Of a DNA stretch of 64,000 nucleotides, positions 9,066 to 17,169 are shown in pieces (position 1 is the first letter of the stretch; each line of letters starts with the position of its first letter). Source of the DNA: Bacillus sp. AFS088145 (GTDB lineage Bacteria; Bacillota; Bacilli; Bacillales; Bacillaceae_G). The translations under genes and the position numbers were made by a program. The stretch is from contig NZ_NUUX01000010.1 in assembly GCF_002564465.1 (NCBI RefSeq), forward strand, positions 127,170 to 191,169. Direction: 5' to 3'. Below the pieces are notes generated by a model. It saw only the letters and a program-made list of their open reading frames with translations, did not search any database and was not told where the DNA came from.

Positions 9066-9493
9066 TTTGCAAGTAAATGCTTAAAATCAGCAAAATCGAT
9101 TTCTTTTTTCTTTAGTGTTTTAACTAAAAATGCATGATCTCGCTTAGGAGTTGCTTTAATATATCCTTCAATAATTAAGCCTTGTGTAATTTGCGAAGCG
9201 TTATTTAGTAACGCCAATTCACCAATTTTTCCAGCTATTTTATCTCGAGCTATATCTCTAAATAAAGATGGAACAGGTTTTACTAATTCTTCAAGTAATT
9301 CTTTCTGTTCAGTCGACCACAAATGTCTTGTTTTTTGTAAATATTCTTCCTGCCAATCTAGAATCGATCTCCCATCCTCTTTTGGTAATCTTTTCAGAAA
9401 CTTTCTGAACATAAAGTATCCGCCGATTGACATCATTCCTAACAAGAAAATTGTCCATAAGACAATCATAATTTGAGAAAAGAACGAAAACAT
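9062..9493 (-). CDS. yneK: YneK-like DUF2621 family protein
   Basis: 143 aa from ATG at 9493, which follows AAGGAGG by 6 bp; the longer frame to 9550 lacks such a site. One N-terminal helix (MFSFFSQIMIVLWTIFLLGM) is followed by a charged cytosolic part containing the family-like LDWQEEYL. B. subtilis yneK (about 141 aa) occupies the same place next to ccdC. Function unknown. Confidence 0.85.
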   Translation of the reverse strand: MFSFFSQIMIVLWTIFLLGMMSIGGYFMFRKFLKRLPKEDGRSILDWQEEYLQKTRHLWSTEQKELLEELVKPVPSLFRDIARDKIAGKIGELALLNNASQITQGLIIEGYIKATPKRDHAFLVKTLKKKEIDFADFKHLLAK

Positions 9494-9679
9494 ATGTATC
9501 CTCCTTGTATTAGGTAAACATACCACTATTATAGTAAGAAAATATGACAAGTATCAAGCAAGTACATATGTTTTTTGTCAAAAAATGACCATTTATTTTT
9601 AAGTACTAGTTTCATTTTAAGTATTTGAATCATATAGTAGAAAAAATAAAGAAAAAAGTCGTAGAGGAGGCGAAAGAAT

Positions 9680-10150
9680 GTGAAACAAACTAAATTCTCT
9701 TCTCACTTTACTTTTCTAAGTGTTTTATTTTATATGGCTGCCAGTTCAGTATTCCTAGTCATTCTGTACAAGTTAATATCAATGCTTGTAGGAAGCGGAA
9801 ATGATGTAAAGACCTATCTGCAAATCGCTGTAGTCGTAATTGTATTAAGTATTACAGCTTTCCGCCTAATAAGAAGTGATATTGTATTAATCCAGGATGA
9901 AATTATTATTCATAAAGGCATTCTTACAGTTAAACTTAAGATCAATGATATTACAGAAATAAAGCAACTAGTCGAAGTTTATGGAAAAAATAAGGAAATA
10001 ATTACTTTATTAATTCATATTAACGAGTCAGTACAACCAATTATTTTAACCCTCGAAAATCCAAAAGCTTTTATAAGAGAACTGTTAATTTTAAATTCTG
10101 ACATTATATTTGATGAGGAATTGATTATTTTAGTCAATAAAAATAACTAA
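9680..10150 (+). CDS. two-helix membrane protein with PH-like tail, unknown function
   Basis: 156 aa, GTG start 9 bp after GAGGAGG. Two hydrophobic helices (about 12-32 and 44-64) precede a soluble part of beta-rich character (SDIVLIQDEIIIHKGILTV), which looks like the small PH-like fold found in many bacterial membrane proteins; that is inference from pattern only. It has its own strong terminator, so it is expressed alone. I do not recognise the gene. Confidence 0.8.
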   Translation: MKQTKFSSHFTFLSVLFYMAASSVFLVILYKLISMLVGSGNDVKTYLQIAVVVIVLSITAFRLIRSDIVLIQDEIIIHKGILTVKLKINDITEIKQLVEVYGKNKEIITLLIHINESVQPIILTLENPKAFIRELLILNSDIIFDEELIILVNKNN

Positions 10151-10156
10151 TAAATG

Positions 10157-10193
10157 AAAGCCAAGTTTATTTAATTGTAAACTTGGCTTTTCT
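10157..10193 (+). terminator. rho-independent terminator
   Basis: A perfect 13-bp stem (AAAGCCAAGTTTA / TAAACTTGGCTTT) with an 8-nt loop lies 6 bp after the stop of the two-helix protein. Confidence 0.9.
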
Positions 10194-10204
10194 CGTTTAA
10201 TATT

Positions 10205-10290
10205 TTTCACTATCTTTCCACTGCAGTGTACTCGCTTTCCATGGAGCCTCCTCATTTGCGCCTTTGGGGTCTTTGCCTTCTCATTTTGCA
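10205..10290. repeat. degraded copy of a dispersed Bacillaceae repeat
   Basis: This stretch is much richer in G+C than its surroundings. It contains CCACTGCAGTGTACTCGC, TTTCCATGGAGCCTCCTC and GCGCCTTTGGGGTCTTTGCC. From memory this is the core pattern (CTGCAG..ACTCGCTTTCC..GGAGCCTCCTC..GGGGTCT) of a common non-coding repeat of Bacillus and relatives, here decayed. It sits directly behind a terminator. Confidence 0.55.
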
Positions 10291-10464
10291 AGAGGAAAAT
10301 TAAACTTTTATTTAAAAATAAAATGGAAAGTTTTTAATGTTTTTAGTGATATATGCTAAGTAAAGCATTACACTAATAAAGTAATAGGGTTTTCTTCAGT
10401 AAAATAAGGTATATTATATTTGTTGAATAGATTCTCTTTAAAGACAGAAAAGTAGGTGAGTAAA

Positions 10465-10614
10465 GTGGGAAAATATCAATTAGATACAAAAGGGCAGATG
10501 GCTGTGTCAAAGTTTCATGAAAAACAGACGCCTGCCAAATTTGATAAAAAGCAGCAACTTGAAAAAATGCGTTCGGAGTATTTGAAAAATAAGCAAAAAC
10601 AAACAGATAAATAA
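10465..10614 (+). CDS. small charged protein (49 aa), unknown
   Basis: The GTG start follows TAGGTGAG closely; a second in-frame GTG lies 9 bp upstream at 10456. The product MGKYQLDTKGQMAVSKF... is highly charged, rich in Lys and Gln, without hydrophobic helix. A terminator with a 14-bp stem follows 8 bp after the stop, which supports a real short transcript. The size and composition fit small spore or stress proteins, but I cannot assign it. Confidence 0.6.
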   Translation: MGKYQLDTKGQMAVSKFHEKQTPAKFDKKQQLEKMRSEYLKNKQKQTDK

Positions 10615-10622
10615 TATGAATG

Positions 10623-10658
10623 AAAACATAGGAAGACTAAAATCTCCCTATGTTTTTC
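10623..10658 (+). terminator. rho-independent terminator of the 49-aa gene
   Basis: Stem AAAACATAGGAAGA / TCTCCCTATGTTTT with one mismatch, 6-nt loop and T-run. Confidence 0.8.
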
Positions 10659-10828
10659 TAATTTGAAGTTCTTTTTTCAATAGAGTTTATTATTCTCATA
10701 AATTTCAGATTCGGTGACAAAAAACTCTTCATTAGATATCCATTCCTCACTAAAATTTCAGTAGAAGTATCAAATAGACTAGCTGATTATTTTGGATATT
10801 TCAGTAAACTCCAACAGAAATTTTTCCT

Positions 10829-11343
10829 TTAATGGGCTGTTTCTTTTTTTGTTGACGCGGCTTTTCCCGCTTTGTACATAAAGGTAAGAAACAGAAGGGT
10901 CATAACGCGTTCAATCCATGTCAAAGAAAAGTTCACAAACAAAAAGGCAATGATTTCAACGATAAATGAAACGAACGTAAATGAGATCGCTCCAACGAAA
11001 AATAATTTGTACCACTGGCGGTACGTTAAATGAATGTCCTTTTTTCGTGCAGCATACTTATATACAAGTGAAAACAAGACTGGCATCATCACGGGAATGA
11101 TTAGTACAATGAGCGGGATGACAATCAGTAGAAACAGCTCAGCATTGTCTCCGAATCCATTTTCTAATACCGCCCATACGAAGTCGTATCCGATGCTATA
11201 TCGAAATTCATCAAGAGCTCAAATAGCCCCGCACTTAACACGAAACTTGCCAGTAAATAGTAACCGATGATGCTTCGTTTTTTCGAATGAAGCACTTCGT
11301 TGTACTTACTCGGCTGAAAGCTTGATAGCATAATTTTAAACAT
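10829..11343 (-). pseudogene. frameshifted four-helix membrane protein gene
   Basis: The start is ATG at 11343 with GGAGG 6 bp before it. The first part (MFKIMLSSFQPSKYNEVLHS, then a hydrophobic helix) runs to an in-frame stop near 11164. The rest (from NGFGDNAELFLLIVIPLIV to the end at 10829) is in another frame. Joined, the two match the intact 174-aa paralogue at 62797-63321 over their whole length (shared SFQPxKY, EVLH/QVLH, RQWYKLFFVG/KQWYKLFFVG). The shift lies near 11200-11215 and is a single-base change, so a sequencing error is also possible. Function unknown; about four helices, without a catalytic motif I recognise. Confidence 0.8.
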
Positions 11344-11639
11344 AATTTTCCTCCAATTTTCCAAATCATTTTCCATTATACAGGTGAACGGGCTTTCACA
11401 TGACTAGTAATTATTAACATATTCTTAAGAAAAAAAGACTCGAAAAGAATCTTGCGTGTATGCGTTAGCCAATCAAGAATTCACCACAGTGAAGGAAAGT
11501 TTAATACTTACCCAAAGTAGTAAACTAATAAAGATTTTGAATAAAAAGGGATATTTACTTATGATAGAGAAATCTTTATTTTATGGTAAGATTATCCACC
11601 GAAGAATTTAAAAACTATGAGTATACATAAAGGACTGAG
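11344..11639. other. gap between two pseudogenes
   Basis: No gene seen. ATGCGTTAGCC at about 11459-11469 resembles half of the AACTAACGCA palindrome upstream of the intact paralogue at 63.4 kb, at a similar distance from the start codon. Confidence 0.3.
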
Positions 11640-11963
11640 GGTTACTTATATGGTTCGAGCTACATTTAAGCAGCGATAAAGCCAACAGCTATTTATACGT
11701 AATAAGTTAGAAAAGAAAGGTCATGTGGGCATACAACCTAACCCAAATGCTAGATGGGCTTCGTTTGTCGTACTGACAGAAAAAGGAAGAGCACTATTTA
11801 ACGAGATTTTTCCCAAACACGACACGTTCCAACCATTTCTCAAAATTTATCATTTATCTCGAATGATGAAAAAGATCAGCTAATTGATTATGTAAGAGAA
11901 TTGGAATTGGTTCACAAAAAATTTGGAAAAATAAATTTTAATAAGCTAAATAGGAGGAAATAA
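11640..11963 (+). pseudogene. decayed MarR-family regulator gene
   Basis: Recognisable MarR wing and dimerisation segments survive: NKLEKKGHVGIQPNPNAR and FVVLTEKGRALFNEIFPKHD in one frame (about 11703-11880), then DEKDQLIDYVRELELV in another (about 11860-11925). Stop codons and at least one frameshift separate them, and the N-terminal part with the rest of the helix-turn-helix is not found. MarR genes often sit before FMN-dependent reductases, as here. The regulator has been lost while the reductase remains. Confidence 0.75.
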
Positions 11964-11965
11964 CG

Positions 11966-12517
11966 ATGTTAAATGAAAAATTAAATGTGGGTATTATTTT
12001 AGGCAGTACAAGACAAGGACGAGTTAGCCCCCAAGTAGGAGAATGGGTTAAAGGGATTGCTGACAAACGTGGAGATGCAAGCTATGAAATTGTAGATATT
12101 GCAGATTATCAATTACCATTTTTAGGAACTACTGATGGAACTGAGCCAGGAATTGCAGCTTGGAACGAAAAACTTAACAGCTTGGATGGATTTGTATTTA
12201 TCGTTCAGGAATATAATCACAGTATAACTGGAGCTTTAAAAAATGCACTTGATCTCGCTCGTGAAGCTTGGAATAACAAAGCAGCAGGTATCGTTAGTTA
12301 TGGTTCAACTGGCGGTGCCCGTGCAGCTGAACATTTACGAGGAATAATGGGTGAGCTAATGATTGCAGATGTTCGTGTTCACCCTACACTATCCTTATTT
12401 ACTGATTTTGAAAACTATACTACTTTCAAACCAGCTGATTTACACCTTAATAATGTAAGTGCAATGCTTGACCAAGTTGCTGCTTGGAGTGGTGCATTAA
12501 AAACCTTGAGACAATAG
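11966..12517 (+). CDS. NADPH-dependent FMN reductase family protein
   Basis: 183 aa flavodoxin-like fold. The N-terminal phosphate-binding loop GSTRQGR (about 13-19), the flavin-contact region VQEYNHSITGALKNALD (about 80-96) and SYGSTGGARA (about 113-122) are the family's marks. Likely an FMN-binding NAD(P)H quinone or azo reductase in the cytosol. AGGAGG lies 8 bp before the ATG, inside the end of the dead MarR gene that probably once repressed it. With the repressor broken, expression may be constitutive (inference). Confidence 0.9.
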   Translation: MLNEKLNVGIILGSTRQGRVSPQVGEWVKGIADKRGDASYEIVDIADYQLPFLGTTDGTEPGIAAWNEKLNSLDGFVFIVQEYNHSITGALKNALDLAREAWNNKAAGIVSYGSTGGARAAEHLRGIMGELMIADVRVHPTLSLFTDFENYTTFKPADLHLNNVSAMLDQVAAWSGALKTLRQ

Positions 12518-12652
12518 TCATTATTAAGTGTACTATGCTTAGAATATCAGACGCTAAAAAGTGTTTGATATTCTCATTTAACACTATCCTGTCACATGCG
12601 TTGCGTTATGAAAGTTTAATTGAACAAGTGGTAAATTTAATAGTTTATAATA

Positions 12653-12686
12653 AGAGCATTTCTTTTGTAATGAGAAATGCTTTTTA
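12653..12686 (+). terminator. rho-independent terminator
   Basis: Stem AGCATTTCT / AGAAATGCT with a 9-nt loop and T-run. A second inverted repeat (GAATATCA / TGATATTC, about 12542-12573) just after the reductase gene may also terminate. Confidence 0.75.
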
Positions 12687-12924
12687 TTATTGTCAAAATT
12701 AAAAAGATATTCCAATAACAATATAAAAAAGCTTGTGAGTGTACAAAATGATTATGATCTTAAAAAACAAAAACACTACTTATGTACTTAAATAGGTCTT
12801 TATGAATATGGATGATCTTTATATTAAGAATAATTTTCAATTACGAGGGTTATGAATAGTTAGGCAACTTTAGTTTATGTTACAATAATCTACAGTACAT
12901 AATTGTAGGGGGAATATAGCACTA

Positions 12925-13629
12925 ATGAGTAAAAAGAAAAAATCTAATAGTAATCAAACGTTCGCTATTTCTGTATTTGTTGGAATAGTTGTTTTAGTTG
13001 GAGCATTATTTTTAGTTTCTAAATTGCAAGATAAAAAGACTGAAGAAGTTTATCCAACAATTGCTGGCGTAAATCAAGTGAAAGTTGATGGGTTTGACAC
13101 AAAGGATCAACCAACATTTAGCAATAAAGATGCAAAAGTGGAAGTAGTTGAATTTGGTGATTATAAATGTCCAATTTGTGCTCAATGGAATAAAGTAGTT
13201 TTTCCTCAACTTAAAGCCGATTATATTGATAATGGTTTAATCAATTTTTCATTTATTAACTATCCATTTATTTCGAAAGATTCAAATTTAGCTGCACTTG
13301 CATCAGAAGTAGTTTATAAAACTCATAAAGATTCATTTTGGAAGTTTCAAGAGCAAATCTATTTAAAACAAGAAGATGAAACAACTACTTGGGCTACACC
13401 TGATAAACTAGCAAGTATTGCAAAATCTGTTATTCCGAATTTAGACGAAAAACAATTTAAAAAAGATTTATACAAAAAAGATGCAATGAAACAAGTTGCT
13501 AACGATGTTGCAATTGCTAACCATTATGGTGTTAACGGAACACCTACAATATTTGTAAATGGTAAAGCAGTGGACAACCCTAGCTTAGAATCAATTAAAG
13601 CAGCTATTGACGCTGAAATAAACAAATAA
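12925..13629 (+). CDS. BdbD-like thiol-disulfide oxidoreductase
   Basis: 234 aa. A Lys-rich start and one membrane anchor (about 12-33) are followed by a DsbA-type thioredoxin domain with catalytic Cys-82 and Cys-85 (CPIC in GDYKCPICAQWN) and the cis-Pro loop GTPTIFVNG near residue 209. Such proteins oxidise cysteines of exported proteins and normally work with a BdbC/DsbB quinone-linked partner, which is not in the window. The gene is monocistronic and ends at a strong terminator. Confidence 0.9.
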   Translation: MSKKKKSNSNQTFAISVFVGIVVLVGALFLVSKLQDKKTEEVYPTIAGVNQVKVDGFDTKDQPTFSNKDAKVEVVEFGDYKCPICAQWNKVVFPQLKADYIDNGLINFSFINYPFISKDSNLAALASEVVYKTHKDSFWKFQEQIYLKQEDETTTWATPDKLASIAKSVIPNLDEKQFKKDLYKKDAMKQVANDVAIANHYGVNGTPTIFVNGKAVDNPSLESIKAAIDAEINK

Positions 13630-13631
13630 TT

Positions 13632-13668
13632 AAAAAGGGTATGCGGAAGTATTCGCATACCCTTTTTT
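13632..13668. terminator. bidirectional terminator
   Basis: A perfect 14-bp stem AAAAAGGGTATGCG / CGCATACCCTTTTT with an 8-nt loop lies between the BdbD-like gene and the convergent YfhD-like gene. Confidence 0.9.
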
Positions 13669-13670
13669 GT

Positions 13671-13829
13671 TTACATTTTTTTCTTTACACGTGCATCTGC
13701 TTGAGCTGAACGTTCTTGTGCTTCCATATCATCTTGATCTGCTAATTCCGCTGAATACTCGACATCAAGTCCATCAGGCTTTACATTCTTATTAAAATTA
13801 GAGTTGTAAGTACTTTTCTTCTTTTTCAA
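13671..13829 (-). CDS. YfhD-like small protein
   Basis: 52 aa. The TTG start at 13829 lies 8 bp after GGAGGGG. The central stretch KPDGLDVEYSAELADQDD followed by MEAQERSAQADAR matches the YfhD family pattern (SDGxDVEFSxELADQxDLEAQ), small proteins of Bacillus of unknown role, often near spore genes. It lies 32 bp after sspP on the same strand and is probably co-transcribed with it, suggesting expression late in sporulation. Confidence 0.8.
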   Translation of the reverse strand: MKKKKSTYNSNFNKNVKPDGLDVEYSAELADQDDMEAQERSAQADARVKKKM

Positions 13830-13861
13830 ATTAAACCCCTCCATTATCTAATTAATTTAAA

Positions 13862-13996
13862 TTACATATCGTGGTGGCTATGTTTTTTCTGTCTTGTATG
13901 ATTTTGGTTCTTCACTTTATGAGAACCGCTTAATGGTTTTGGTTGTCCACTTTCATGGTCAATTGGGCTATTTCTTTTTGACGATTTGTTTGTCAT
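13862..13996 (-). CDS. sspP: small acid-soluble spore protein P
   Basis: 44 aa from ATG at 13996 with AAGGTGA 6 bp before. It contains [20 protein letters not shown] and ends HSHHDM, nearly the B. subtilis SspP (CotL) pattern (SGQPEPLSGSKKVKNRNHT ... HHDM). It is a minor SASP of the spore core, made in the forespore. In B. subtilis sspP is next to sspO and citB; here both lie upstream of acnA but are separated by a gene on the other strand. Confidence 0.92.
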   Translation of the reverse strand: MTNKSSKRNSPIDHESGQPKPLSGSHKVKNQNHTRQKKHSHHDM

Positions 13997-14368
13997 TCTT
14001 GTCACCTTCCTTTACAAATAGCTTTAGTTGTATGCGAAAAAATATGCCAAAATGAAATATTTACTAATTTATAATTGAAAGCGTTTTAATCATTTTTTTC
14101 TAATAATTTTCGATAACCATTTTCCATATATATAAATAAATTAATGAAAGGGAGGTATTTCTTATGATCTAATTCATCTTATATTAATTAAAAAAATTGT
14201 TGAGAAAATTATTTTTCATAATAAAAAACGACAAACAACAATTAAATCTAAGAAATTAATAGAGTAAAAGTTAATTTTTTTAGTTTGTCTGACTCTTTTG
14301 ATGTATGAAACAAGTAATTTGACCAATACTAGTAATAGTCAAAATGAAAGAGGAGACTGATACTGATT
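13997..14368. other. 372-bp gap, no gene seen
   Basis: A+T-rich. GGGAGG at about 14150 is followed by ATG-ATC-TAA only, so no gene starts there. It should hold promoters for sspP (minus) and the 78-aa gene (plus). Confidence 0.4.
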
Positions 14369-14605
14369 ATGCAAATACTAACAGTTTGTCTTATATATTC
14401 CGGTGTGATCGTACTCTATCTCTTGTTCAAGAAAGTTCAATATAATAAGAGACAAAAAAATGTGATTAATTTTTTCCTATACTATAATCGAAGAAAAAGT
14501 AATGTTAATAGAGATACGAAAAGAACAGGAGATATTATTTATTTAATGCCTCAATCGACGTTGAACAAAGGGATTTTAAGAAAGCGAAAAGATGATTTTG
14601 AGTAA
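14369..14605 (+). CDS. small membrane-anchored protein (78 aa), unknown
   Basis: One N-terminal helix (ILTVCLIYSGVIVLYLLF) is followed by a strongly basic tail (KKVQYNKRQKN, YNRRKSNVNRDTKRTG). AGAGGAG lies 13 bp upstream of the ATG, a little far. A perfect terminator follows, shared with sspO. I do not recognise it; its place between sspO and sspP suggests, weakly, a spore role. Confidence 0.6.
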   Translation: MQILTVCLIYSGVIVLYLLFKKVQYNKRQKNVINFFLYYNRRKSNVNRDTKRTGDIIYLMPQSTLNKGILRKRKDDFE

Positions 14606-14620
14606 TGATCAATAAATATA

Positions 14621-14660
14621 AAAAATAGCAAGCAATCCGTACAAATTGCTTGCTATTTTT
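14621..14660. terminator. bidirectional terminator
   Basis: A perfect 16-bp stem (AAAAATAGCAAGCAAT and its complement) with an 8-nt loop lies between the 78-aa gene and sspO. Confidence 0.92.
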
Positions 14661-14807
14661 TTATTGTCTTTTTTTTGTCTTTTTATTGTTTAACTTATAA
14701 TCAGCTGAAAGTGGCTCTTGTGCTGTTTCTTCATTAAAACCAGCAGCTTTCCCTTGCTCGATTGAAGCTGACATTCCACTACCAGAATTATTTTTACGTC
14801 TAGACAT
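14661..14807 (-). CDS. sspO: small acid-soluble spore protein O
   Basis: 48 aa, the same length as B. subtilis SspO (CotK). ATG at 14807 follows GGAGGAA. The pattern MSRRKNNSGSGMSAS, GKAAGF, EPLSA and the basic end NNKKTKKRQ follows the SspO plan (KRKANHVINGMN...GxGAGY...LTEAQRQNNKKRK). It is a minor SASP of the spore core. Confidence 0.88.
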   Translation of the reverse strand: MSRRKNNSGSGMSASIEQGKAAGFNEETAQEPLSADYKLNNKKTKKRQ

Positions 14808-15251
14808 GATTATTCCTCCTTATATAAGGCTATTTTCGTCAACAATTTTAATGAATTGGTTTGAAAACTGCCTTTTATAATCGATATTCTATCCTATATT
14901 TATTTAAGTACCCTAAAATTTCATTGGTAAATAATGTGAGTGTCATTATTAAATTGTTCAATGTCTGCACCTTACAATAGGAATTTTTTATGTTTGTAGT
15001 TCTGGAATTGTCAGGGATATAACAAGGTTTCAAAAGCTAACAGGAGTAAAGACTTGTCCGGTAGAAAAAACCGAGAACTTTTGGACTATATATTCAAACC
15101 ATCTTTCAACTTTATGAATATATTGGCTTGTGTATACGATTTAATGGTTATTTAGAAGTGTTCAAAGTATGAAAGCAAGTGATGTTATTTACGGGATAAG
15201 TCTTCCTAAGTAGGTTGGCTTTTTAAATTTATTTAAAAGGAGACAACATAT
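14808..15251. other. 444-bp gap, no gene seen
   Basis: It holds the sspO promoter region (minus) and the leader of the endolysin gene (plus). An open frame of about 55 codons (15000-15155) has no start or ribosome site and I treat it as chance. Confidence 0.4.
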
Positions 15252-15860
15252 ATGACAAATCCAACTTATCACGAAAGAAATTTATCAAATATAAATAAGC
15301 TAGCTCCTAATACAAAGCAAGCAGCTTTAAAATGGTACAATTATTGTATAAAAAACAATATCAATGTTTTAATTTACGAAACGACACGAACAAAAGAACG
15401 TCAAGAAGAACTAGTTGATAATGGCAAGTCCCAAACTAGAAAGTCATATCATCTTGTAGGTCAAGCATTAGACTTTGTTCCAATTGTAAATGGTAAAGAA
15501 GGGTGGAACTCATACGATACTGAACCCTTTAAATCGGCTATTAAATATGCTAAATCCATTGGCTTCACATGGGGTGGGGACTGGAGTGGCTTTGTAGATC
15601 AGCCACATTTACAATTTGAGTACAAAGGATATGGAACTGATAAAGTATTAGAAGCTAAACCTCCTGCATATCCAGGAACGATTTTAAAATCAGGTTCAAA
15701 AGGAAATAGTGTTAAATTAGTTCAAAAAGAATTAGGAATTACCGCAGACGGTATTTTCGGTCCAATTACGGATCGAGCAGTAAGAAATTTTCAAAAGAAA
15801 AATGGCCTGACCGTAGATGGAAAAGTAGGCACAAAAACTTGGGCAAAATTATTTGACTAA
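15252..15860 (+). CDS. M15 peptidoglycan peptidase (CwlK/phage-endolysin type) with wall-binding domain
   Basis: 202 aa. The M15 catalytic domain (about 1-135) has zinc ligands His-67 and Asp-74 in SYHLVGQALDF and His-119 in DQPHLQFE, the pattern of L-alanyl-D-glutamate peptidases such as CwlK and phage endolysins. A C-terminal peptidoglycan-binding domain 1 repeat (about 145-200, SVKLVQKELGITADGIFG, FQKKNGLTVDGKVG) follows. There is no signal peptide, unlike chromosomal CwlK, so it needs a holin, lysis or another release route. ATG 12 bp after AGGAGA. It may be a prophage remnant or part of mother-cell lysis; no other phage genes are seen. Confidence 0.9.
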   Translation: MTNPTYHERNLSNINKLAPNTKQAALKWYNYCIKNNINVLIYETTRTKERQEELVDNGKSQTRKSYHLVGQALDFVPIVNGKEGWNSYDTEPFKSAIKYAKSIGFTWGGDWSGFVDQPHLQFEYKGYGTDKVLEAKPPAYPGTILKSGSKGNSVKLVQKELGITADGIFGPITDRAVRNFQKKNGLTVDGKVGTKTWAKLFD

Positions 15861-15948
15861 GAAAAGGTAAAATCTCATTAGTAAATTTAGTTTAGATTAA
15901 ATTAAATTTACCATTCAAAATTTCAAATTGTAAAAATAAAACTACGTT

Positions 15949-15985
15949 CAAACCCTGTATCAGTATTGTACAGGGTTTGTTTTAA
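15949..15985 (+). terminator. rho-independent terminator
   Basis: Stem CAAACCCTGTA / TACAGGGTTTG, 9-nt loop, T-run, about 90 bp after the endolysin gene. Confidence 0.85.
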
Positions 15986-16128
15986 TATTTGATAAATCTT
16001 ATTGGTAGAAAAGGGTTCTTAACGGAAAGAGCTTAAAAAATATAAGATTGTAAAAATTCACATCCTCCAATATGATGATTAATGGACAAAAAACTTATTG
16101 TTGCTTCAAGCATTTCAGGAGGAAACGG

Positions 16129-17169
16129 ATGAAACGATTTATCGAAATAGACATCGCGAGGGGGGTAACTATATTTTTGGTTGTAATGGGACATACGGCA
16201 ATTCCAATCTGGTTAAATAACATATTTAGAGACTTTAGAATGCCTTTGTTTTTCTTTGTATCAGGTTATCTTTTTAGTAGTCATAGGTACTTAAATGATA
16301 CGCGACTATTATGGATCAACAAATTTTATGCTTTACTAATACCTTACTTTACAGCAGGGATATTATCTTATTTTTACTGGTTAATTTTAAACGCAGTAAA
16401 CCCTTTAAAATATGAATTTTTATGGTACAAGCCTCTTGTTGGTATTTTTTATGGGAATGGAGTTAATGGATGGTTAGGTTTCAATGCACCTATATGGTTT
16501 TTAGTTTGTTTATTTTGCGTTCAATTACTCTATTGTTACTCTCAAAAAATCATTGGCGGATTTAGCGTTTACATACAAATAGGTATTTACTTAATTTTAG
16601 GGTATGCGGGCTATGCGATAAGTCGTTTTGTATTTTTACCGTGGGGATTAGATATCGCTTTAGTCGCTCTTTTATTTATGCATTTTGGGAATAAATTTAA
16701 ATATTATCAATTACTAAATAAACTGAAACCATTTGGTATTGTATCAATTTTATCTCTCCTAATATTCGGAATCGCAACGTATTTCAACAATGCAGATATG
16801 AATTATAGGATTTATGATAACCTTTTGGTATTTTATACAGCTGGCATTTCCGGTAGCATAGCAACACTATCGATTGCAAAATTATTGTCTAAAATGAAAT
16901 TTCCGACAAAGTTTTTTACCTTTTTAGGTAGAGAATCATTAATAATTTTAATTTTCCATGGTGGATTTGTAATTGCTACATTGAAATTTATCGATATTCT
17001 TTTTGTTAAAGGAACCATACATTGGACATTATACTTTGCATTTGGATTACTAATTTCAATCTCACTATCGGTATTTATTAAAAAGATCCCAATTTTAAAC
17101 ATATTACTTAAAGGGAAAGGTAAGTCAGTCATTACAGAAAATACAATCAGTCAACTAAAGGCCTCATGA
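16129..17169 (+). CDS. acyltransferase-3 family membrane protein
   Basis: 346 aa from ATG at 16129, 6 bp after AGGAGG; the longer in-frame start at 16072 has no such site. About ten helices. The start RFIEIDIARGVTIFLVVMGH (conserved Arg and His) and MPLFFFVSGYLF are the acyltransferase-3 marks. These enzymes move acetyl or other acyl groups to sugars of polysaccharides, wall polymers or antibiotics. No glycosyltransferases are nearby, so the substrate is unknown. Monocistronic. Confidence 0.88.
   Translation: MKRFIEIDIARGVTIFLVVMGHTAIPIWLNNIFRDFRMPLFFFVSGYLFSSHRYLNDTRLLWINKFYALLIPYFTAGILSYFYWLILNAVNPLKYEFLWYKPLVGIFYGNGVNGWLGFNAPIWFLVCLFCVQLLYCYSQKIIGGFSVYIQIGIYLILGYAGYAISRFVFLPWGLDIALVALLFMHFGNKFKYYQLLNKLKPFGIVSILSLLIFGIATYFNNADMNYRIYDNLLVFYTAGISGSIATLSIAKLLSKMKFPTKFFTFLGRESLIILIFHGGFVIATLKFIDILFVKGTIHWTLYFAFGLLISISLSVFIKKIPILNILLKGKGKSVITENTISQLKAS

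Noticed and set aside
9494-9550. N-terminal extension of YneK
   Set aside because: AAGGAGG is placed for the ATG at 9493.
12484-12702. Open frame overlapping the end of the FMN reductase gene
   Set aside because: Runs through two hairpins including the terminator; no ribosome site; protein-like composition is lacking.
15000-15155. Open frame of about 55 codons upstream of the endolysin gene
   Set aside because: No start codon with a ribosome site and no family pattern.
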